From positions 2,152,501-2,216,500 of the forward strand of contig NZ_CP054491.1 in assembly GCF_013343005.1 (NCBI RefSeq): DNA of 64,000 nucleotides, in the 5' to 3' direction. Shown in pieces: positions 49,428 to 58,100 of the stretch. This stretch comes from Candidatus Reidiella endopervernicosa. GTDB taxonomy: Bacteria; Pseudomonadota; Gammaproteobacteria; GCF-013343005. The translations under genes and the position numbers were made by a program. The notes below the pieces were generated by a model, which had not been told where the DNA came from, did no database searches, and saw nothing but the letters and a program-made list of their open reading frames with translations. Positions within the stretch are counted from its first letter, which is position 1, and every line of letters begins with the position of its first letter.

Positions 49428-49799
49428 ATGGCAAAAATTCTAATCGTTGATGATGAAGAGCCCGTAAGGGCTATGCTACGCGATATGCTTGAGGTTCATG
49501 AGCATGAGGTGGAAGAGGCCGTTGATGGACGTGATGCCATTGAGTGTTATCGGCGTGGCCACTTCGATATGGTTATCACTGATCTGGTCATGCCCGATAT
49601 GAATGGTCTCGATCTGATTATGGCGCTGCGAGAAGAGAAGAAGGATGTAAAGATTCTGGCGATCTCAGGGGGCGGCGGGATTGTCGGAAGGTTTGACTAT
49701 CTACCCATTGCCAAACTCATTGGTGCCGAATCCATTTTGAAAAAACCGTTCGATCTGCAGCAATTCAGCAGTAGCGTGGCGAAGATACTTGATGCGTAG
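49428..49799 (+). CDS. single-domain response regulator
   Basis: This 123-residue receiver domain has KILIVDDEEPVRAMLRDML, phospho-acceptor D in MVITDLVMPDMNG, switch residue S in ILAISGGGG, and the lysine in ILKKPFD. There is no output domain. It is not a close match to the cheY at 38531. A partner kinase could be CheA or the hybrid kinase encoded downstream at 49914; neither is shown. The SGGGGIVGRFDYLPIAK segment is typical of stand-alone receivers in hybrid-kinase systems. Confidence 0.9.
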   Translation: MAKILIVDDEEPVRAMLRDMLEVHEHEVEEAVDGRDAIECYRRGHFDMVITDLVMPDMNGLDLIMALREEKKDVKILAISGGGGIVGRFDYLPIAKLIGAESILKKPFDLQQFSSSVAKILDA

Positions 49800-49913
49800 T
49801 GCTCTGCGATAGTTCACCCGTTCATTACTCAATGTATACCAAGACTTTCTCTTCCACCCCCCACTCTGACCATACCGATCCCGATCGGCTACCTTAATTG
49901 ATGGTCATTAATA

Positions 49914-52696
49914 GTGGTCGATAACATAACCGAAAGTGGAAATCGTGCGTTGCAGACACTAAGTGCCTGCAATGAGGCAGTCATCCGTTCTAAAACTGAG
50001 GCTGAACTGTTTAGCAATATCTGTGAGGTTATCACCCATAGTGGTGGCTATCGCATGGCATGGGTAGGTACCGTTCAACACGATATCAATAAATCTATCT
50101 TGCCTGTGGCAAAGTCGGGGTTTGAGGATGGCTATCTTGAGAGTGCGAACCTTACCTGGGCCGAATATGCTCGTGGTCAGGGACCGGGTGGGTTAGCGAT
50201 TCGGAACCTTCAACCCGCCATCATCAGGGACGTGCAGACAGATGAGCGGTTTGCACCGTGGCGTGAGCAGGCGACATCACGCGGTTACGCCTCAGTAATA
50301 GGTCTACCGTTGATTGAGGAGGGCGTAGCCTTTGGTGTCTTATTAATCTACGCCTCTGAGAACGATGCCTTTGATAGTGATGAGGTCTCACTCCTGGTGC
50401 GCCTTAGTGACAATCTGGCCTTTGGCGTAACGGCGATAAGAAATCGGCTTGAGCGACGTACTACGGAGCAGGCGCTAAAGGCGAGTGAAGAGAGCCTCAG
50501 AGAGACTCAACATATCACCCACCTGGGTAGCTGGGTCTGGTCCAAACAGACCAGTGAGATGCGTTGGTCCGATGAGATTTTCCTGATCTTCGGCTTTTTA
50601 CCGGTCTCTATCAAACGCTGACCGCCATGGATAGCGAAGTGAGGGCGGTTAGTCCCCGATAGTCGACGCCGTCTGCCTATTCGTAGTTGAGAGCGCGAGC
50701 GAACGACGAAGAAGATGCAGCAGCGGCTTTATGTCGGCGTAGAGTCAGTGAGGAGTTGTGTAGAGCCGCGAAGAGGTGATTACGCAACGAACGCAGGACG
50801 GTCGGGGCGCCGTAGGCATAAACGGTCGCGTTAAGTATTTGCCGCTTGCTTGGGCTTGGAGGCCCAAAACAAGCTTCCGCAAAAATAGCGACTCCCCGGC
50901 CATCCTTCGAAACACTGCTCGCAATCGTTCAACCCAGAGATCGGCAGGTGGTTATGAAGGCCATCGAAAACACTCGAAAACATTATCTACCACTCGATAT
51001 CGAATTCAGGGTTGAGCGACGTGATGTCGGTGAGCGTACCGTTATCATGCGTGGACACGTCCATTTTGACGACAATGGCCGACTCTCACATATCATGGGT
51101 ACCATTCAGGATATCAGTGAGCAGACGAGTAACGAACGACAACTGCTGCTACAGAGAGCGGTGCTTGAATCGACGGACGATGCTGTCCTTATTACTGACG
51201 GTGAAGGTGTCATCGAGTGGGCTAACTCAGCAACGGAGAGGGTAACCGGATATGCGCTTGATGAGATGGTCGGGCAGACCCCGCGACTTCTTAAATCGGG
51301 CTCCCAAAGCGAAGCGTTTTATAACCAGCTGTGGGGAGTGATAACCACTGGGGAGTCGTGGCAGGGCGAGATGATTAATCGCCGTAAGGATGGTGCGCTC
51401 TACCATGAGGAGCAGACCATCACGCCGGTGATCAATAAGCGGGGGGAGATTACCCATTTTGTTGCTATAAAGCGCGATGTCAGTAAGCGCAAAGCGATGG
51501 AGCGTGAACAGCGTGAAGTGGAGAAACAGCTAAAGCAGGCTCAGAAGATGGAGGCGATTGGTCAGCTCACGGGAGGTATTGCACACGACTTTAACAATAT
51601 TCTTGCCAGCATCATGGGATACACCAGTCTCGCATTGGCCAGATTTACAAAGTCTCAAGACGAAAGCAGCAATAAACTTGCAGAGTATTTAAATCGTATA
51701 GATCAGGCGAGTCGACGTGCGCGTGATCTGATTGCACAGATGCTGGCATTCAGTCGTGCTGGTACAAGTGAGCCAAGGTCTCTGCCAGCGGCGCCGTTGG
51801 TCAAAGAGGCGATATCGCTACTGCGATCGACAATCCCTAGCAATATTACTATCGCGCTTAGCCTTGATGAGGATCTTCCACCGATTAACTTTGATCCGAT
51901 TCAATTCCATCAGGTGATTATGAACCTCTGTATCAATGCCCGAGATGCGATCGCAGAGAGTGGCTGTATTGATGTAAAACTCAACTTAACAACAATTGTT
52001 AATGATAGTTGTGCCTCTTGCCAGAGTGGTGTTTCTGGTGACTATGTGGAGCTCTCCGTTAGTGATAGTGGTAGTGGTATTGATCCTGAAAATTTAATGC
52101 GTGTTTTCGACCCCTTTTTTACCACCAAGGAGGTGGGTAAGGGGAGTGGCATGGGGCTCTCTATGGTGCATGGCATCGTGCACGAATATGGCGGACATAT
52201 TCTGGTCAATACGAAACCCGAGGGTGGAACTGACTTTAGGGTGTTGGTCCCAGCGTCAGCGGTGAATGACTCGGAAGAACTCAGTGTGCCCACCCAGTCA
52301 ATTGTTGATGGAGTCGTTACACCAGCCCGAATACTATTGGTCAACGATGATCACTCCGTTGCAGGTTTTATTGCGGAGCTACTGGAAAGTATCGGCTATC
52401 AGGTGGTTGTCACCACTGAAGAGAAGCAGATTGTTGATAGTGCACGTGAGCAGCTTAAGCATATCGATCTCCTCATTGCTGACTATGCAATACCGGGCAT
52501 GACCGGGGTCGAGCTGGCCAAGGATCTACGTCAGCAACGAGAAGATCTGCCGGTACTCATTCTGTGCAGCGGTAACTCTGAACAGCCTCAATCGCCCGAG
52601 TGGCTAGAGAACCCACTCAACGGCTTTGTACGAAAACCGATCGATAACCAGCTGCTGTTATCGACTATTAGAAAACTACTCGACGGTGACGATTAG
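49914..52696 (+). pseudogene. GAF-PAS-PAS hybrid histidine kinase, interrupted by repeat element F
   Basis: With repeat F (50616-50899, 284 bp) removed, the protein is 832 residues. It has a GAF domain (about 12-185), a PAS domain (195-310) that holds the insertion point after residue 234, and a second PAS (320-440, DDAVLITDGEGVIEWAN). A HisKA domain has its histidine in GGIAHDFNNILA near 462, followed by HATPase (NLCINARDAI, FFTTKEVGKGSGMGLSMV). A C-terminal receiver has aspartate in LLIADYAIPGMTG. The insertion falls between codons and separates FLPVSIK from PSFETLL. Both halves are intact. As written, translation ends in the repeat and the kinase half would be unexpressed. The GTG start at 49914 lacks a strong ribosome site. 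Confidence 0.88.
50616..50899 (+). mobile_element. gene-interrupting repeat, copy F (in hybrid kinase, sense)
   Basis: This 284-bp copy begins CGCTGACCGCC and ends AGCGACTCCCCGG, with flanks ATCAAA and CCATCC and no target duplication. Its 3' hairpin has GCTTG (50844-50848) with CAAGC (50870-50874), like copy D, so D and F form one subfamily and B, C and E another. Its hairpin loop is TTGGAG instead of TTGGAT. Confidence 0.88.
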
Positions 52697-52718
52697 TCGA
52701 CATCAGGGCTGTTTTTTA

Positions 52719-55136
52719 TTAGAAATCGATTCTATAGCCGGCCGTCAGGTAGTAGCCGTGTGTATTGGTGGTATCGCTAGCCAGCTGCTCGGTCGACCAG
52801 TCACCACTCGCCTCCAGTTCAAAGTGAATACGACGTTTCCAACGGTAGTCCATACGGACCGCCGGTGAGAGGGTCCACTGGGTTCGGCCATCGTTTTTAT
52901 TGTCGCGGTAACTCAGTTTCACACGCGGATTGAGGCGCCAGTTACTGGTGATTGGATAACGGGTGTTGAGCAACATCGTGGTGGTACTCGAGGTGCTACC
53001 GTCGGCAAAGCGTAGGCCGAGTACGGCCGTATCGCCTTGTTTGATCAGATTACTGCCCATCAACTGCATGTTGTAGTAGTACTCGTTACCGGTTCCCGGT
53101 ATCGCCTCAACTCCGCCTGATGCGGGCGTCCCCTGTAGGTTGGTGGCGGTGATGTCGGCGTTGAGCTGAACCTGCTCTGAGATCGGCGTGGAGAAACCGA
53201 ATACTGCAGTGTTACTACGTGCAGTACGATCAACTGCCAATTGGCGAATCTCCGACTCGGTGAAGCTGCTGAGCAGCTGTTCAACACCCTCGACCAGCTG
53301 TCCCTGAATTGCATTGCGAGTGGTAAGAATCGGCGTGAGACGGTGGTCGAGTGTGAGATTGATGTTGCTGTGGGAGCCGATCTTCCAGTTGCCCAGCAGC
53401 ATCACGGTGTTGAGCTCGTCGTAGGAGATGTCGTAGTCGACCAGTCCTAGTAGTGAACGCTCAGGGTGGAAGTAGCGCAGCTCGGCACCGACGGCACGTC
53501 GATCGGTAATGTCGGCAACACGCTGCTCGATGATAAAGGGGCTGAAGTCCCAGGCGTTAAAGAAGGTGCCAAGGTCGATACTCGCACCGACAAAATTGCG
53601 GTCTGTGGTGAGGGGATCAGAGGTACGATCGACCGGGAAGCCTGCAACCATGTTGAGCTTGCCCCAAGAGGTGGCCTGATAGCTGAGCAGGCCACCATCG
53701 AAACGTCCCAATACACCGCCACTACTGCGAGTCTGACGCCCAACGCGACCGCTAAGCCCGGATGGTTTGTGACTGGCTTCAGCGTAGAGAGAGCTGATAC
53801 GGCTCTCGTTATCTTCACCATCATTAAGGAAATCGTGCAGATATCCACCAGTAAAACGGGTGCGGAACTCGCTATCATGACTGCGCCTGCGACTGGTGAC
53901 ATCAAGGTCGGTGGAGAGTGAGGACTGGTTAACCGTCGACTCCTCCTCATCAATGCTGTTGATGTCACGTCGATAGTATTGAGAGAAACCACCAAACAGA
54001 GTCCACTGCGCCTCATCAATGGTACGTTTTCCCTTGGCCGCACGCAGGCTCTCCTTGGGGCGGTCGGGGGCACTGATCAGTGCTGCTAGACGCTGTCGCA
54101 CACGCTCAGCTGGCTCTCCCTCTGGATAGAGCGAGAGGTACTGCTCATAGGCTGCCTTGGCCTGAGCCAGCTGTCCGTTACGCTCACGCGCACTTCCAAG
54201 CAACTCCAGTGCCTGCTGTCCCTTTGGATTCTCTTTATGTTCGATCAGACGCGCATAGATACGGATGGCACGACCGTAGTCGCTGCCCAACATCGCCTTG
54301 CGAGCCTCCTCCATCAGCGATTCGATACGCTCAAGCGGCAAAGGCGGTCGGGTGGCCAAGGGGGTTGCGACAGGTTTCACAGCGGCTGTTTCCGTCTTCT
54401 TCTCGACCTCGCTCTGACTGGCGCGGGCAACCCACGCCTTGGGATAATTGGCAGTGAGCTGCTTGAGCATCTCGCTGGCCTCACTACGGGTGGCAAAAAA
54501 GCCGAGGCGCAGGCGATACCAGGTACGCTGATTCTGTTCAAAATCGACCACATAGGCCTGTCGCCTGGCGTGCTGTTTGAGGCTGGCGTGATCTGCCAGA
54601 TCGATTGGCTTGAGTGAAGACTCGAGGTTGATCACATAGGGGAGGGAAACCAGTGTCGCTGCTTTGCTGGTCGATGGCTTAGGTGTGGCTGATGTCACTC
54701 GTGGTAGTCGGATCGTCAGACCCTGCATGTCGGGATCAGGATTGACCTCGTAGTCGGTTACGCGGCTGAAACTGACAATCAGAGTGTAGTCATCCTGACC
54801 GCGTCCTTCGTAACGTACCTCGTCCAGTGGCACATCGCGACTCGAATCCCAGGTGACCTGCTCCTCGCCAATTAACATGTTATCGCTATCGATGCGTATA
54901 TCTCGCGGGCGCAGACTGATCTGCAGCTCCTTGCCATGGCTATGGGGTGCATGAGAGAGATACTGCATCGCGGTGCTGAAGCGGATCTGCAGTGTGACGG
55001 AGGATTGTTCGACCGTTGGCAGGATATCCTCAATCATCCGCACCTCAGCAGCGGCGCTGCCGATGTTGATCAGCAGCAGCGGAAGTAGGAGTGCTACAGC
55101 GAGTAGTGTTCTAAGGCGTTGGATAGTTATATACAT
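52719..55136 (-). CDS. SPOR-TPR protein with C-terminal outer-membrane beta-barrel
   Basis: A signal peptide (about 1-30, ending SAAAEV) is followed by an AMIN-like beta domain, a SPOR-like domain (about 165-235: YRLRLGFFATRSEASEMLKQL), and TPR helices (about 270-345). From about 375 to the end there are alternating polar/apolar strands typical of an outer-membrane barrel. The last residues, YRIDF, end in phenylalanine as barrel proteins do. It is the last gene of the multihaem cytochrome operon, 19 bp after the largest cytochrome. I infer an outer-membrane partner for the cytochromes, in the role MtrB/PioB plays elsewhere, though it is not recognisably MtrB. Confidence 0.78.
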   Translation of the reverse strand: MYITIQRLRTLLAVALLLPLLLINIGSAAAEVRMIEDILPTVEQSSVTLQIRFSTAMQYLSHAPHSHGKELQISLRPRDIRIDSDNMLIGEEQVTWDSSRDVPLDEVRYEGRGQDDYTLIVSFSRVTDYEVNPDPDMQGLTIRLPRVTSATPKPSTSKAATLVSLPYVINLESSLKPIDLADHASLKQHARRQAYVVDFEQNQRTWYRLRLGFFATRSEASEMLKQLTANYPKAWVARASQSEVEKKTETAAVKPVATPLATRPPLPLERIESLMEEARKAMLGSDYGRAIRIYARLIEHKENPKGQQALELLGSARERNGQLAQAKAAYEQYLSLYPEGEPAERVRQRLAALISAPDRPKESLRAAKGKRTIDEAQWTLFGGFSQYYRRDINSIDEEESTVNQSSLSTDLDVTSRRRSHDSEFRTRFTGGYLHDFLNDGEDNESRISSLYAEASHKPSGLSGRVGRQTRSSGGVLGRFDGGLLSYQATSWGKLNMVAGFPVDRTSDPLTTDRNFVGASIDLGTFFNAWDFSPFIIEQRVADITDRRAVGAELRYFHPERSLLGLVDYDISYDELNTVMLLGNWKIGSHSNINLTLDHRLTPILTTRNAIQGQLVEGVEQLLSSFTESEIRQLAVDRTARSNTAVFGFSTPISEQVQLNADITATNLQGTPASGGVEAIPGTGNEYYYNMQLMGSNLIKQGDTAVLGLRFADGSTSSTTTMLLNTRYPITSNWRLNPRVKLSYRDNKNDGRTQWTLSPAVRMDYRWKRRIHFELEASGDWSTEQLASDTTNTHGYYLTAGYRIDF

Positions 55137-55155
55137 GGGTCGATCCAGTTATGGG

Positions 55156-58100
55156 TTAATCGAAAGATGAGTCGCTGACGCGATGCTCGCCAGACTCACG
55201 TTCTTTTATCGTGCTCATCGAACTATTGGTGTAGACGTGACAACTACCACTGCAGTCGCGCAGTTCGCTCACTGAGTAGTAGCCATCGGGATTCTCATGC
55301 TTCTTGTGCTCATCGCGCTCGTAATCACCCGCATGGCAGCCTGCGCAATCGGGTTTATAGGCACCGCTGCTCCAGGTCACCTGTTCACTATTGGAGCGGT
55401 GGCAGCTGCTGCAGCTGAGGTTGCCACGATGGTCGCCAGGGTAGGCGGCTGAACTGTGACGGAAGGTGGTCGGTGTCCAACTCGTATTGCGATGGCAACT
55501 ATCGCAGCTCTGGCTGGTAATGAAGTGACTACTGGGTTTGCCCGGTGCTGAAACACCGTTATGACAGCTGGTACAGCTTCCGCTGACATCGTCATGGCTG
55601 AAGGTTGCCGGCAACCAGGCTCGAATGGTGTGGCAGATATCACACTGGGCGCTGGTGGTGATATGGGTCAGCGGTTTTCCGCTTGAAGTGACTCCGTTAT
55701 GACAGCTACTACAGGTGCCAGCTGAGACCTGATTGTGATCAAACAGTGCCGGTGTCCAGCCGTTGGTGCTGTGGCAGTCATCACAGCTATTGCCGCTGGG
55801 CAGGTGATTGACCGGTTTGCCAAGTGCCGTAGAGCCGTTGTGACAGCTTGAACAGGTGCCTAGTACAGAGAGGTGTTCAACGCGAATCACCGGCGACCAG
55901 CTACGGTTGCTGTGGCACTCCTCACAGCTATTGGTAGTGCTGATGTGCTGAGTGTTCTTACCGGTTGCTGAGACGCCGTTATGGCAGCTCGAACAGCTGG
56001 CGCTCACACTGCTGTGATCAAAGTTGGCCGGTGACCAAGCGTTGCTGGTATGGCAGTCATCACAACTATTACTGCTAGCAATGTGGTTGGAAGGTTTACC
56101 CAACGCGGTGGAGCCGTTATGACAACTGGAGCAGGTGCCGAGTACGGCCAAGTGCTCAACCCGAATCACCGGTGACCAGCTGCGGTTGGAGTGGCACTCG
56201 TCGCAGCTGTTGGTCGAGCTGATGTGTTGCGCCGTTTTCCCGGTGGCTGAGACACCGTTGTGACAACTCGAACAGCTAGCGGTCACTGCAGAGTGATCGA
56301 AGTTCGCAGGGCTCCAGGCGTTGCTGCTGTGGCAATCATCACAGCTATTACCACTGACAATATGGTTAGACGGTTTACCGAGTGCCGTGGAACCGTTGTG
56401 ACAACTTGAGCAGCTACCCACCACGGCGAGATGTTCGACGCGGATAACTGGCGACCAGCTACGATTACCGTGGCACTCGTCACAGCTGTTGGTAGAGGCG
56501 ATATGTTGCACCGATTTGCCGGTTGCACTCACGCCGTTATGACAGCTACTGCAGCTGGCAGAGACTGTCGAGTGGTCAAAGTTGGCGGGACTCCAGGCGT
56601 TGCTGGTATGGCAGTCGTCACAGCTATTGCCACTGGTTATGTGATTTGACGGTTTGCCGAGGGCTGTAGAACCGTTGTGACAACTTGAGCAGCTACCAAC
56701 GACGGCGAGATGCTCCACGCGGATCACTGGCGACCAGCTACGGTTGCCGTGACACTCCTCACAGCTGTTGGTAGTGGCAATGTGTTGAACGTTTTTACCC
56801 GTCGCTGAAACACCGTTATGACAGCTGCTGCAGCTCGCTGAGACCGTTGAATGATCGAAGTTGGCCGGGCTCCATGCGCTACTGGTGTGGCAGTCATCAC
56901 AGCTGTTACCGCTAGCAATATGATTCGAAGGTTTGCCTGGTGCCGTCGAGCCGTTGTGGCAGCTGGAACAGCTACCGGTGACGGCCAGATGTTCAACACG
57001 GATCACCGGTGACCAGCTGCGGTTGGAGTGACACTCTGCGCAACTGTTGGTACTCGAGATGTGTTGTACGTTTTTACCTGTGGCCGAGACACCGTTATGA
57101 CAGCTCGAGCAGCTGGCAGTCACACTGTTGTGATCAAAATTGGCCGGAGACCAGACGCTGCTGGTATGACAGTCGTCACAGCTGTTACCACTCGTAATGT
57201 GGTTGGACGGTTTGCCGAGGGCGGTGGAACCGTTGTGGCAACTGGAACAGGTTCCAAGTACCGCCAGATGTTCGACACGGATCACCGGTGACCAGCTGCG
57301 GTTGCCGTGGCACTCGGCGCAACTATTTGTCGAACTGATGTGTTGGGTATTTTTCCCAGTTGCCGAGACGCCGTTATGACAGCTTGAACAGCTGGCGGTC
57401 ACGCTGGAGTGGTCGAAGTTGGCCGGGCTCCACGCAGTGGTCGAGTGACAGTCACTGCAGCTGCTGTTGCTCGGTATATGGTTTGAGCTTTTACCCAGTG
57501 CGGTTGCGCCGTTGTGACAGCTTGAGCAGGTACCGGTCACCGCCAGATGCTCGACGCGAATCACCGGTGACCAGCTGCGGTTACTGTGACACTCCTCGCA
57601 GGCGTTGGTGGTTGTGATGTGTTGTGGCGTCTTCCCTTCGGCGCTGGTTCCGTTATGACAGCTAGAGCAACTGCCACTGACGTTGGAGTGGTCGAAGTTG
57701 GCGGGCGACCATGCCGAGGTGGAGTGACAGTCGCTACAATTATTGCCGCTTGTGATGTGGTTCGAGGATTTACCGAGTGCTGTGGCACCGTTATGACAGC
57801 TGGAGCAGGTACCGGTCACCGCCAGATGTTCAACCCGGATCACCGGTGACCAGCCACGGTTAGAGTGACAATCCTCACAGACGTTGGTGGTGCTGAGGTG
57901 CTGCGTGCTCTTACCCGTCGCCGAGACACCGTTGTGGCAACTCAAACAGCTGGCGGTAATGGCAGAGTGATCTAAGTTGGCTGGCGACCAGGCGTTACTG
58001 GTGTGGCAGTCGTCGCAGCTATTACCACTGGCGATATGGTTGGACGGTTTACCCAGCGCCGTGGCACCGTTGTGACAGCTCGAGCAGCTCCCCTGTACTG

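Noticed and set aside
3276-50899. Group I or group II self-splicing intron as identity of the repeat
   Set aside because: It is under 300 bp, I see no domain V-like or P7-like core, and two gene copies are antisense to the transcript.
3276-50899. Non-autonomous IS200/IS605 or REP element as identity of the repeat
   Set aside because: Hairpins near both ends and lack of target duplication fit, but the six left flanks share no target motif, which that family needs. No related transposase is in the window.
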